Of a DNA stretch of 64,000 bases, positions 14,601 through 29,600 are shown in pieces. The notes beneath the pieces are model-generated. The model saw only the letters and a program-made list of their open reading frames with translations. It made no database searches and was not told the origin of the DNA. Made by a program: the position numbers and the translations under genes. How positions within the stretch are numbered: the stretch's first letter is position 1; every line of letters begins with the position of its first letter. The stretch is from positions 29,946,001 through 30,010,000 of the forward strand of contig NC_077222.1 in NCBI RefSeq assembly GCF_024763615.1, in the 5' to 3' direction. This DNA is from Phlebotomus papatasi (taxonomy: Eukaryota; Arthropoda; Insecta; Diptera; Psychodidae).

Positions 14601-17600
14601 CTTCATCCGCAAAAAATAGGCTTAAAATGAGTTATCGCATTAATGGGAAAAATAATATTGAAAATTAATGCATTAATTTTTTGCACTAATACGGTAAATC
14701 AATTTATCCATTTTTGGGGGCCGACTATTTTTTTATCAATAAATAGATTAAATTCTAAATATTGAATAATTGAAAATATTAAATCACAAAACTAAACATT
14801 CATTATAGCAAAAATAAATGTGTATTGCATTAAAATTTAAATAAGCAAATGTGATACCCGGAGTTTCTACATTTTCAGGATTATTGAGTTTGAAAAACAT
14901 TTTTTTAGTATGTTGGGGATTTTAAATGTTAAAATCTATTCTTAAACAGTTGGCTATATCAAGACGAGTTCTTAAGACTTATAATGATTTTTTTTTAATT
15001 CAAGACAGTTTCAATTCTACAAGAGACCGTATAATTGTTTTCAAAATTTTTAAAACCAAGAAAAATTTAGCAAAAACATTATGTGTTATACTAATAGTAG
15101 TAAAATTTTATTATACAGCCCTCGTAGGATAATATTATTGTACTTTGAGATCTGAGAAAAACGTAGAAATAATAAAATTTGTTCGGATATTTCAATTTTT
15201 GAATAGAGACTGATTTTTGTTCTCACAATTTGACCCATTTTTGAGCAAGAACTCCCATAGGAAGAAGTGGGGCACCTTTTCTCCTACTTTTAAATGGAAG
15301 TAAACTAGTTGTGAAGCTAAATCATATTGTGATATGGCTCAATTGAATTTAAAAAATAAGAGAAAAAGACCCACCTTCAAAGGTACTCTAATTCAAAAGG
15401 TGCCCTATTTCCCCCTATTCAAGAAGTTCAATGAAATCGAATAAGGATTCTTATTGTTTCATTGACTAATTTTTAATTTTCAAACGTTTCAATTTTCTAA
15501 ATAAGAAGCATTACTACGGAATTTTAAAAGGACGAATTGTTAGTAACTCTTAATCCAAAACTTCTCCAAAACTTTTGTTTACTTTAAAAATATAGAAGTT
15601 AAGCTGTGTAAATAAATTTCAGGTCTGATCTGAAGACCGCATTATTGTAATTCAAAGGATTCATGCTTTATTCAGTGTATCATCTTTCTGCAAAGCAGTC
15701 TCAAAGTCTAATTCATAATTCATGCTTGAAACTGCCACATCCTCTCTGATATAATTAAAACAAAAATCTCAGCAAAGAAAACCGTTTTAAGCCCTGAAAA
15801 CATAAATTTTGTAATTTCAAAAAGATTCATTAACTTTGAAGTACGTGTTCGTTACAATTCTGATACATTTTTTATAGACAATTTCTGATACAAAAATTGC
15901 AGGTTGTTCATTACAATACTGATCTGGTAGTAGGGGAAAGTACTCTCCCTTCGAAAGTTCATTCTTTCGAATAATGTGAATTTTCTTTTAGTTTTCCCAA
16001 GATACTTACACATTTCTATTAAATATTAGTTGGATTATCATCAATTGTTGAAAATTACGTGATAATTTACTGTAAATCTCTTACGAAAAACAAAAGAAAT
16101 TCGTATTATTCGAAGGCATGAACGTTCGAAGGGAGAGCACTTTCCCCTACAGTGCGACGCCAGTAGTGTCAACTCCTAGTAGTGTCAATCTTCAGTACTC
16201 CAAGAGGGTTTTTTTATTACATTACGACTCCAGTAGTGTAAATCTGGACTAGAATCTGATATTTTCAATAAGACTTTATTAGTTGACACCACTGAAATTG
16301 CACTGTATTTCATTCAAGATAATGAATAGAATTTACTTGATCAAATACGTTAAAAGACATCTGAACCTTATTGTAACTTCTCCTGAAAGTCTGTCAAAAT
16401 ACTTATATACTTGGTAATTCAATAGACGATATGACATGGACTAAAGAACTATAATCATGTAATTTTCATCAATCGTTTATTGTTGCTGTTTTATGTGTAA
16501 CAGCCTCTGTGTTTAAAATATCATACAATCTGCATTTGATCATCCTCTCTAAAGGACTGCAAAGAGGAGATAAGATATGCAGTTCATCTTAATTATATTG
16601 ATGAATCAGTATTTCTCTTGAGATATCTCTATATACCAAGAAACACTGTCTCTGCAGTATAATTTAAACAAATATTAATTCGTGAAGCAGAATCTTATGC
16701 AATTTCTACGGCCAACGAAGACAAATAAATTTCTTTAAATATTTCTTAATCGTAATGCATGTATATTATTGGGTATACTTCAATATAAAGAATGGTATAT
16801 TAACAATATTTCTGTGAGAGTTGTTTTTTTTTAATATTGGAAAGAGGAAAAAATGCTGCAATCGCGAGAAGTGTTTGAATGAACTTTCTGCATATAACTA
16901 TAATTAAATTTCCAAGGAATTCAACTTACTCATGCAGCAATTATTGTAATTTCACATAAATTCTAATCTATTGATTAAGTAAAAATGCCCATATCTGTCT
17001 TTTCTTGTAATTTATCTATAAATAAAATACGTCATCAAGCACCCACATTATTAGAAAGTAGAAGTGAGATTCACTTTAAGTAAAGACAACATTTTAGCCA
17101 ATTATAAACACTTTTATTCTTACTCCATCAGCGACACCGGTAAATATGTTAATAGCACTCTGCATAGATTACACAAAAATAACATTCTCTACGCGCGCAC
17201 GGTAAACAACCATTAATAGTTTTGAGCGCATTTTTTTCCGTCAATGAAAAAAAGAAAAACCGATATAACGTGGTTTAACGGAAAATCGTCCGTGGGTGTC
17301 CTATATGTGAATGGCTTTCACAGAACCATTTCCACTTAATATGTGAGAATATGTGGAAAGTAAAGTGTGATTTAAGACACACAGGGAATGTTCTATTTTT
17401 GGTCCAGCCACGATTTTTCTGCTTCATGAGAAATTTCTTTGATTCAATAGGTGTAAAAATAAAAATTATATGTTTATACTAAAAAAGGCGCCTTATAGGA
17501 AACCTCTTGTATCGATCATTCATATTTATTGTAAATCCATATTTGATTATCCGATATTGAAATATATCTGTTTATAATTTTATTTAATTTGAAATCTGTA

Positions 17601-20600
17601 GGGGCATTCTGTAATAATATGACAATGTCGTATGACAAATTTTAGCGATAAATTTGGGAGCAGTAAAACATAAAAGGCCGTGAACATCAAAAGAATATTG
17701 CAAGGAACTCTGTAAAACTCTCAGTAATTTTATGGCATTTTTGATAGTCTTCCCCAATTTACTACATAAAACATTAAATTTGTCGCATGACAATGTCATA
17801 CGGTTTTTTTTAATTTTATTGTCATCTCTGCTTTTTTTCCCACTCCCCATGCGGCCATCGCCGTCTTAGCGTCGATTCCAACCTCCGGGATGTAAACGGG
17901 AAAATCCCTTCATTGGTTGTATATTTCGGGACCGTACATATGCACGGTTACAGAATTCCTCTTCGGGATTATGTAATATTACAACAATATTGCATAAAAA
18001 TTTTGTAGAATTGTTAAGTTTTAGCTGAGATTATTTTTAGAGTGTACAAAAAAAAGACAAGAAATAAAATCTGAATAAAAATGTTTTATATGGCCAGTGA
18101 AATATTAATTGTTTTTATTAAAAAACCCTAATGCTTAAGAAAATTCTAGTAATTGCGGTTTATAGCTCAAACTGTTTTTTATAAAGTTAGAATAATTTTA
18201 TTAGTATATTAGGTTACAAAAGGGCAATTTTGAATAGAATCTAAATTTGGATTTTAAGATTTCTTTATTGCTTTAGATTGGTAAAAAAACGATATTAGTG
18301 GAAGTTTTTTAAGCTTCGCACATACTTCGGCTTCAACCACTTCAACCGCATGTTTACCATATTCCTTAAATGAATCTGACCTAATATTTTCCATGGAATG
18401 TGTGACTTAATACTAGCTATTAAAATATATTTCCAGTAGGTTAGATTAATTAAAGTAATATGGGAAAATAATGAAGTATTTGAAGCTAGAGTACGGTAAA
18501 TTAAGCTAATTCAAAACCTGCTCCAAATGGAAATTTTTCGCTACTCCAAATGGAAACGCCATTGTTTTCATGATAAATACAGTACTCAATTATTATATTT
18601 ATATATTTTCTATACCACAGTTTCATTATTTAGTTAATCTTTCTCCAAATAAAGCGAAATCCGTTCATATTCATAAATTTAATTTGTTAATTTCTCAGAA
18701 AAATTAAAAGTGTACCTTTTCACCATCGAATTTTTCATAGATCGACAAGTTTTCCAATAAAAAACACAATAAGGTGACTGTTGTTTATTCGTTTTGTTTA
18801 CCATTTATGTCATATTTCTGGATAATTTTAGTTAAATTAAGTGTTAATCTTTATTGTTAACGGTGCGTGAAGTTTTCAAATGAAATAATTACTTATTTCG
18901 TGAACAAAAAGGGTTTTTCTGAAGTGTCTGCAAATGCTTCAATAGGAAACCTCGGAAATATGATTTTTTTGGAGAGATTTTCTCATTGTTTAGATGGTAA
19001 AGGACAAAAGACCAAGAATAAGAACAAATACTGCACTCAGGAACAACTTAACAAGGTTTTGGAAGCCTTTCGTCGCGGTTTCACTTACACTGTCTCCAAT
19101 TAGAAACTTTCCCTTGTCTCCATTTGGATTAATGTGTTTCCAATAGAAGTTTTTTACACTCGCGTATTTTTCTTGTATATAAGAAGTTTTCAAGTTATAT
19201 CTAAAGAATTTTCACTAAACAGTGACATTCTAGAAGAGTCAAGGAGCAAATTTATGTAATTCTCTTCAGAAAAAATATGAACTTAATGTGTTGAATCTTC
19301 TGTCAAAGTTAAAGCGTCTGGAATTGGTTTTGAATTAGTACATTTACCCTATGTGTAAAAGTTGAAAAACTTTCCCTTTTTTCATAATTTTTGTTGTTTC
19401 TTTTTCCTTTTACCGACCCGAAACGGTGGGCAAATCTCAGAATTTAAAATTAGATTTAATTTAGAATGACCTAAGTGAACCATATCTTTAGTTTTATTGA
19501 ACTCAAAGAGAGCAGTATGTACAATATAATGTCGTGAATTATTTAAGATCAATCTTAAATTGTTCAACCACTCTGGAGGGCCTAATAGAATATATTTGGG
19601 GAAAAAGTTTATTTCCAACAACTGAATTTTAATAAACTATTACTCAAAATGAATGATCATAAATTTGCAAATTGCTTGAATTCATGAGTTTAAATACTTT
19701 AAACATTTTTATTTACCATTATTTTTTATGGAAAAGTTTTAAAAGATTTCAAAAACTCTCATATTGGTATAAAAAATATTTCTCAGGAAAAGAAAAAGTA
19801 GTTGAAAAATGTTCTATACATGATTCTACGGATTCTTATTTGATTTATTTATTTATAAATTCTTTTTTATTCAGAAATATCACAAACTATAGCTAAAAAG
19901 TATCTTCCCAATCAGAGTCTTTCTGAATTTCCAGGAAATATATTTGCGCAAACACTTAAGTAAATTTTATTGAATTGGATGAAAGCATTGTGATTTTCCC
20001 AAATTGATGTCAATTGCAAATGAACTTTGCAATGAAGTTGATAAAATATTACAGAATCCAAAGGACTGAATCAGTTTCTTTTTAAATATCGGTAATTCTT
20101 ATATGCTAATATCCGGTATAATCCGGTCTGGTAATAAAGATTATTAATACATTTTACAAATAAATCAAAGTAAATTCTATAATTTTGAAGAAAGATGTTG
20201 TTCCAAGTTAGACGAAAATTTTGATCGTTATAAACACTTGAAGGGAAACTCAATGATTGAATTGCCACAGTAATAAATTCTAAATTATCTGCAAATAGAA
20301 TCTCTTCAGTTCTTCTTCCTCTTTTTCCCAATATTATGTATGGGAAGTGCTAATATATAATGCTTTATGTACACATTCAATTGCGGTAATCAAGCCTTTG
20401 AGGTGGCTCAAATAATTTATTGACTTATTCAAATGAAATTTCTCCAGTGCTATTGATATGATTTAAATGTTGCTATTCGAAACAAAACCACAACCTCTAA
20501 CTTTACCCATCCTCCTGAAATAATTTTCTCCATAGGTTAACCCGTCTAACCACAAATACCACAAAAATCATTTCGCAGAAAATGTTACATGAATTTTACA

Positions 20601-23600
20601 TTTGGCTATTTTACAGAAATAAAAAAACTACATCATATAATGGAAATCAAAAACATCTTTATATTTTGCGTAATTGCCTTTTTTGGTCTGGCTCTTCTTC
20701 CTACATCGACTGAAGCTTGCTCTTGTGCACCCGAGCATCCACAAACCCAAATATGTAATGCAGAATTCGGTATGTATAGTCAAATGGAATTCAGAATTGT
20801 TGAATTTTGCACTAAATAGCACATTATTGGAATAATTTTAGCTATTATTGCACGTGTTTTGGGACGGTACATTCGCTATGCGAATAAGCAAGTTGTGTAC
20901 AAACTGCAAGTTTGGAAGACATACAAGGCAAGCAAATAACAATCTCAAGGATTCGAATCACAGGGAATTTCCGATTTAATTTTCTACTCTTCTCTTTTAG
21001 GCGAAGGACAGGGAACCACAAGATCTGAAAGTTCGGCGAATTGTGACTTCTTCAATGTCGGATTCATCCTGTGGAGTCAACCTGAAACCCGGAAAAACCT
21101 ATGCTATTGCAGCACGAAGATCTCACATTAATATTTGTGATTTTGTGAAGGAATATAAGAAGTTAACAGTTGTGGAACGACGAGGAATTGCCATGGCTTA
21201 CAAGAAAGGATGCAGTTGCGAAGTAAGTAATTGTAAAAGTTTGATATAATGTAGGGAACAACGGGGAAAGTCAGATAAGTCCCATGTCAAAGAAATTAAT
21301 ACTTTTTGAGGGAAGGAAAATTTTACAACTATTCATTCAATGGTTAATACTTTTCATTTTAAAAGTTTATTGCAAAATATTCACTTTCTAAAGCTTTGAA
21401 TTTTGAATGATCTTCGAGAACGTATTCTAGAAATTCGAAAAAAAACTTCAAGAAGTTTAACATTTCATTTCAAAGAATTGATTATATGTAGAGGAGACTG
21501 GGGTAAATAGTCACAAATCGAAAATTTTAAAATTCAATATCTTCCAAGATAAATAAGATAGCAGCTTAAAATTTTTTACATAGATAGCCTCCATAGGTCT
21601 TCTTCAATGTCGTAAAGTTTGTTAGAATTTGAACAAGGAATTTAGAAAATATAAAATATCGAAATTTTTAGCCCTATTTTTGAAATATTTTCCGTGTAGA
21701 AGATATGGATTATTACCTACTTATTTTATATTTGATGCACTGGTGAATATTTCCCAAATTATCTGGATATTCTTTGAATACGAATCCGCTATCTATTTTA
21801 GAATTTTACAAAGATTCTGTTCTCCAGAAATCCTTTTATTAAAAATGGCCACTTGGGGTAAAAAGTAACAAAAGCTATGGAGCAAAAAGCAACAAAAGCC
21901 GAAACAATTTCTAATGTTCCACGGTAAAAAGAAACGTCAATGCTATGTGTCGCTGCTTGTTGTTTGGATTGGTCAAACGATTTGCAGTCTTTTGTGTGTT
22001 TTTTTTTTGTAAAATAGCTTAAAATGCGCTTTTCTCGCTCAGATAGAGAAAACCAGGGGGTGACATTAGCTCTGAAAAATGTGACCAGTTTAAGTGTAAA
22101 TTTTTTCCTGTTTTCGTACACATTTCACGAGATATCTTCAAAACTACGTAGATTGCCAATTTGGGGTTTTCGGTTGCTTCTTCGTTATTAAATTGGCTCT
22201 TATTAGGCTTTTATTTTGTATTAGTATTTTTTGCTAATTCATTCTACAATGACAGAAAACAGCTAATAAACTCAAAAGTTTTTTCGGCGCGCTAGAAACA
22301 TATGGGAAACATAAAAAATGTCATGCCCCTGGAGAAAACGGTGTTTTACAAAGATGTAGAAGAATAAATTTCCTATGAAAATATGTAATCTAGGTATTTT
22401 ACTTAAATTTACGGAATCCCGTAATAAAGCGATTCAAAATGTGATTGTATCTTATTATCTTATCTCATCCTATTTGCCCCTGCATTTTTGAGAATGATCA
22501 CAAAATTACCTTCTAGAAAACGGTTCGATAAATATATTTTCTTACAAAATAGAAGAATATGACTTTCACAGAGTTGTAGAGCGATAAATTTCCTATAAAA
22601 CTGTGCTAATTAGAAATTTTGGAGGTGTTCGGGTAGCTTGTAAAAAAATAAAATATCCGTTTTGTGACTTTTTGCCCCAGTCTCCCCTATAGTTTGTTCT
22701 TTGGAGAAATGTTACGCTTTGCCTTTTTCTCGAAATATGAATTGAAAAAAACAAACTTTAGATGTGAAGATAAATTCATAAAATGAATCTTAATTTTAAA
22801 AATTATGAAGATGCTTTTTATGGAAATTAGTTTCGTTTCTTGCTAATTTGCGTTTCGCCGAGAGAAAACACTTGACTTTGAAAATAATGTCCCAGAGGCT
22901 GAATTTTTAAAATTTCTAAATAACAATTTCAGAAAATATAATTTAAATGTTATACTTCTATATGGCTTAAGAGCTTAAAATTCATATTTTTTTATTATAC
23001 TAAAAAAAGAGTAAAGTGTCCCATTTTTGCGGAGTGCTCGAATTCACGAGAAAGAGCTCTTCGAGAATAATCTTATTTGGATATGTGCTTGATTTACTAC
23101 CAAGTAAATTCATTCGTAAATTAAAAAAAAAAAATCATTCCGAAATAGGAAATTTCTTGAGATCACTTTTTAGAATGTTTTAGAATGAGTAAGACCGTCT
23201 TCAGTCAGACTAAAGGTTTGCCCTAGTTCCCGAGGGTCTCAAAACTTTAAACAGCAACCGATTTTATTGATTTTTCAAAATGTAATAGGTTATTTGCCCT
23301 TAATAATCCAATCCTAAGTCAAAATTTTCCAAAAAATCTTGGCTGATAAGATATTAGAAAAGTTAGGCCATATGGCTAAGCCTTACGGTCAATAAGCTTA
23401 CGGTCAATTTAATAAAAAAGTAAATTTGAATACTAATATATTAATAAATCGGAATACTACCCAAAGCAATGTCCATATTATTATTAATTTTTCAATATTT
23501 TTGAAAGTTATTTAAAGAAAACAAAGATGATAAACTAGTTTTCAAGGTTCCACACAACCTTCCCGAAAAGGAAATAACAAAAAATATCAATATGAATTAA

Positions 23601-26600
23601 AAATATTGCATTTCAAACTTAGGACTTCGGTGCTTATATGCAACTATGCCGAAATTTGGCACACTTACCCTGAACCAAAAAATATAGTTTTGGAAGGGAG
23701 AGAGATGAGTGTGGGGAAAAAGGAAAAAAAGACTGTCCTAAATGAAATTGACTTATGGAACGGTTATCGAAGATCGGAAGGCGATATCCGCTAACGTTTG
23801 TGTTTTAAGGCCGGTGACAAGTTGAAAAAAGTGAATTAAACTGCTGCTCTCCCTTTGAGTTCGATCAATAATAGAGAAAAAAAAGTTTTTCGTCTACATT
23901 ATCCGTATAACTTAAAAGCTTTTCTTTACATTGTATCCGGATCTAATAGTTTCTACAAATTCTAGCATTTAAAAATTAAAGTAATATTCTTAATTATTTA
24001 TTCTCTTGTTGAGTATTTAATTTTATTTATTCGTAAAAATAAGTATTGAAAAGCATTCGGAACCCTTTTTAAATTTTTAAAAGATCTATGTATAAATAAA
24101 TTTGAAAGTTATTGCATTAAAATAATTAGAATTACAAGACATTGCGATCAAAAGTATATTTGTCCACAATAGTCTAAAAACATGCTTGTTAAAACAAAAA
24201 AAGTTTTTTTTTAAAGTTTATTATGAATATTTTTTAATATTTTATTTCTTTTTTTTTATTATTATCTGCATTATTTTAAATAGATCAAAAATAATCAGAA
24301 CATTTTTAAAATATCGAAGTATGAATTTTTCTATATGTTTTGTAGTCAAAGTAGGGGAAAGTACTCTATGTTGGACCAGAAAAATGAAGTTCAATTGTAT
24401 TATTTTTTGGAAAATCATATCAATCTACGCCCAAAAGAGGGTTTAAAAAACGTAATGAAAGTTTTAATCGCCGACGGGTCAAATATTCGATTTTCGAATC
24501 TATTTTCGATATTTTCATACCAATTGATTTAAATTAAAAAAAAAAAACATGTTTTATATGTTATCCAATGAGCCCCATTCTCCGCTTTTTAAATTTTAAT
24601 CGCTGCTCAATCCCACTGTTTATACGAAAAACGTAAACTCGATTATTAAAACAAACAATAGAAAAATGTTGATATGTAAAATTGTTTAAATAGTTCAAGT
24701 TTTTCATACAAAAAAATAACTTAATAGGAGTTTAATATTAACAACAAACATAGATATTTCATAAAATTAATTTGTTTGAACAATCATCATCTTCTGATGT
24801 TTTTCTATTAATAATTCGGCCTTCTATCTTAAATGGTCATCAATCAATATTCAATTGTTTCAACAAACACGGTTAGCTCCTCTAACAGCAGCATTAATCA
24901 TCTCTCTCTCATCTCCTAACTAAAATATTGCTTTGTATTGCAGATACAACCGTGCTTTACCAATAATTGTCCACCAATGGAAGGAACTTGCAACTGGTCG
25001 TTTATGTCGCCGTGCGAGACAAATTACGGAGTTTGTATTCCTTCAAGGGGAACTTTCACACCAGACGGAAAACCGACTAAATGCCATTGGAAGAGGAGTT
25101 CACCGTATATGAGTTGTATTATGGCCCCATAGTAATAAGTTCCCTTATATGTAATCTACCACCAAATTAGCCCAGAATCGGCGTGAACAGTATGTTTATA
25201 ATAATTTATTTATAATTCATGTTTATAAAGATGACTATCTCAAGTTAAATGAACCTACAGGATGTCACATTAATTATTTACAAAATAAAAAGAAATCATC
25301 TGTCTCGTGTGAGACTTTATAGAATAATTTTAAGCAAGACCACCTGTATCAGCGTTGACCGCATAAATATAAAATTTACTACAGGGCGAGGACTGTGAAG
25401 TGTATTAAATCTATTTAAATTGAAATTTTTTTCAGTCTGAAAGTCTCAAAAGATATCCTGTTGAGGTTTTTGTACAAGTATCTTAATTTATCATTAAGAA
25501 TGGATGAATATTTAACAGAATGATAACAAAAATAAATATTAATTATTTATTTTTTTAATAAAACTAACAGATATTGTAAACAATAATAGTACAAAAGAAA
25601 CTGTTGGCAAGTTAATAAAATTGTCTTTTATATTCCCATCAATAAAATAATAATAATAAGAGAGCCATAAAAGAAATAAAGTGGAAAACTTACCAATTCG
25701 CGAGGATTTGGGAAGAAAGTTTGTTCAATGAGTGGGAAGATATCTCGTCCAAGTCTCTTCTGCAGTTGCAATAGATGAGCAAACACCCATGGTTTGTCCT
25801 ATTTCACAATTTTATTCATAAAATAAAAAGTAAATAAAATGTGTTACTACGTGATCTTCTTTAATTAGCAAATTTTGCATTGAGCATTTGGCTTTTTTTT
25901 GTATCAAAATTACTGAATAAATGAAGCAAAATAAGAAGTGTGAAGCTTGCGTTATTGAAAATTCTGAGGCTACCAAGCAAATGCCAATCTCAATAGCACT
26001 TGGCAAGTTGTTCGGTTGCTTTAGAATTTACAATCTTTAAGAAGAAACTGTGAAGACAATTTGTACACCCTAAATGCAACAGCGATTTTGTGCGATAGCA
26101 AAATATTAATGCTTCTCATAATTATCAAAAATCCAAAAAAGAATCACCTGGAATTGGTAGAGAGATGAGAGCGAATTGATACTCGGAACACTTCCATATT
26201 TGAGTCCAAGAAGTGTTGCCCGATTGTCCCGGGATCCATCCCTAGGTGCTTGACGAACGAGAACAAAGTCCGGCTTAAAAGAGCGCGCAACTTTAGTGCC
26301 ACCGCGAATAACCGCCATGGTGACAACAGTTCCAGTCTCAGCACTTGCAGTTAGGGATATCTCCCGGAATTCAGCCTGCTCCACACGAATGTCGTAGTCG
26401 CCATGAAGACGCTTTCCGCGGAAGTACTTGGACCAATCGGTGTTCTGGTCATCAAGCACAAGCAGAGTAAGACAGCGATCTTTGTTGAAAGCCGGACGAG
26501 TTGCACTGGATACAGCAGCTCCAATGATCGATGCTCCCTGGTCCCGAGCAGCCCCAGTCAGACTCTGAACTCGTTGCAAGAGACTTTCACGAGACTTGGC

Positions 26601-29600
26601 TGGGCTGGCTGGGGCACTTGTGCCCCGGGCTGGACCCTTTCCAAAGCTCAACGACAAATCAGGACCACTGGTTCCAGCGGACATTGGTGGACCACCGGCG
26701 GTTCCAGGTGCTAAAAAAGATGATCATTGCTTAAGGTTTGCTAGTGGTTTTTTTAGATATAAACCAAGTGGATATTTCGTCCTTATAAGAAAATCCTGTT
26801 GAATCATTCCAAATAACGGTTTTTCAAGATCAAAAGTTTAAAAAGGCTCTAGAAAGCATATTGCTCAACCGAATGGTATCATATTTAAACTCATTGGAAA
26901 GGTCTTGGAATTCCTGACCAGCCTGAAACGATTTCAATCGGTTATGATCCAATTCGGTAACTATTTTTTTTTATGAAATACAATCTATTTTGGGCAATGT
27001 TTTGAGTGATTTATAAATCGGATCAAAGTGATTGTGAACTGGTTTTGATCCGATAACTAATTTTTGTCCGAAAATCAATTCTATTGGTTTTCAAACTATT
27101 TTCCGGGATTTTTTGAATTGGTTCAAATCGGAAAATGATTAATGATGCAAAAGTACTTTTGAGGTATAGCAACTAAAGTCTTGAGTACTTCGCAAAACCT
27201 GGGACGCTTTTCCATTCCTTTTTCTAAATTAAATATATGATGATCAAAAGCAATTAATCACCGAAATTCCGAATTTAAGAAACTTTAAAAGATTTAAATT
27301 AAATATTCATTAACATAATTAAATATTAGCTATTCTAAATTTTGGAATTATAATTTTATTTCATCTCTTTCTTTTAACCCACTCCCCGTGCGGCCATCGG
27401 CGTCTTAGCGTCGAGACCAACCTCCAGGACAAAACGATGGAAAAGCCCCTTCTCAGGTTGTGTTTTATGTAACTTAGCATCAGCATAGTAGGGTTACCAG
27501 CCGAGGGAGTTGGGTATGCCCAGAGAGAAAGAGAGAGACCCGAGGGAAATCGAGCCATAATGGCTGTTTGATTCCCTATTACTTTGTGTATAAAATTTCA
27601 CTGTAGGTGTAGATTGGCAAAGTTCACGATATAAATTGCACTTGCACTATTACATTATACGTAGATCGATGTAACAATTTGACCCACATCCTCATTGAGG
27701 CTATTTACACCGCCGAATTAGATTGGGATTGAACTGTTCCAAAATCGGATTTCGGATCATTAAGTCTCAATTTAAGGCCGCAATCTAAACGGTTTCATTG
27801 AGGTCATTTAGACTGTCGCATTAGATTCAGACTGAATTATCCCAAAATCCGATTTTGGGACAATTCAATCTCAATCCAATGCGGCGATGTAAATGGCCTC
27901 ATTGCTTGCATTGGCTAACCATGCCCTGAGGGTCTCCAGGCCCAGAGATAAGGAGGAAAGTCTCTGTATCAGGTTATTCACAATCGTTGGAGCAGAAAAA
28001 TTTATGAACCTTCGAAATCCAACTGTTCTAGATTTTGGTACGTATGTGTCTCTTAATTAATTAATTAATTAAAGACTAATATTCTTTCAAATAACCGGTT
28101 CATCGAAAAATTTTCTGTATTAAAAGATTTAAAACGTTCTCGCGAGTAGATATAAAATTAAAGGCAATTTATATAACCTAAACATAATAAACACATTTCA
28201 ACTTAGAAAACTGGTCAAAATAAAATTTGAATTTTTTTTTGACTTCTTGAAAGGAACAGTTGTGTGTTTAGGTTTATAGTTTTAGCATGTGTAATAAAAT
28301 TGATACTTATTTCTAGAATTTCACTGACCCTAATCTATTAACGGCTGAAGTCTATGTATTGACCCTTTCTTTGAATTTGTTTTCATGTAAATATCTAGTT
28401 TAAACAGTTTAACAATGTTTATTTTTGATAAATTATAGAATTAGAAGATATTAGTGATGGAATTATCGTTTTATGGATTTTTTTTTATTTAGATTTTACT
28501 GAAAAAACGTTAATAAAGGATCTTCTTCAAGTTTTACTTAAAAGAACCTAAAGTTTTCAGTGTCAAAATGAAGGATTAATTGTTTTAAATTACATATTAA
28601 TACCGCATCAAATATCATATGATCATCACAAATTTTTATTGTTTAAAAGCTTAAAACGTATTCGCACCAACATTAAAATCACAGGTAATTTAACGGAATT
28701 AAGCATTAATATTCGAACTTAGTTATAGTGATAAACTAAAAGGGATTTGAAATTTTAAAATCAAAAATATTCATTAGATTGTAGGTCTCTACTCAAGATT
28801 GAAACATTGATCAACTAAAACCAATTTAAAAAATGGCTTATTGGACTAGAATTTATATTATTAACGTCTCCTACGTGTACGTAAGGTTTATCTATTACCT
28901 ACAATTAATTCCTTATAAACACTAATACCGATACCATCACTTATGTCACAGCTCATTTAATATTCTATTCGAATTCAATTGATTTTTTCTCAAATGTCTA
29001 TTAAAGGTTCTTGAAAATGCTCGCTACAAATTTTAAAATAATTCTCTAATTACCTAATAATTTAATAAAAAAGTCTTTTTTGGTTTCTTGACTTCGAATT
29101 GTAAACAATTTTTGCACCTCATTTCAATATTCTCGAGTTTGTAAGAAGAAAAGTTTGTCTTTCAAGAAGTTTCATCGCAGTTTACTTTTTAATTAAATTG
29201 AATAAAGATCCCGCTCACAAAATTCTAGAGATATAAATATAAAATATTTTAATTTTTGTCTGCTATAATTTTGCATTCAATTTTTAACATAAAGTTCTTC
29301 AATCTTTATATAAAACTGTAAAACTTTCAAGAAAAATGTCTATATTGAGAGATATTAAAGGAATGAAAATATAATAAATAAATTTTTGAGGTAATTGTAT
29401 TTAAAGTCAAGAATATGGTTTTTGTTGATTTAATTCTAAAATACAAACAACTACAATATCTTGTACGTGAGATCTTACCGGGGGGTGGCGGAATGTTGGG
29501 TGGTCCACCGGTTGGGAGAGGCTGCGTCTGCAGTGGCGGTGGTCGAGCACCGGGAGCAGCATCCTTATTTTCTCCTCCATCTTCACACTCGGAAGATAGG

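Noticed and set aside
26403..26802. Plus-strand frames over the synapsin exon
   Set aside because: They are antisense shadows of the minus-strand synapsin coding sequence, which has clear homology.
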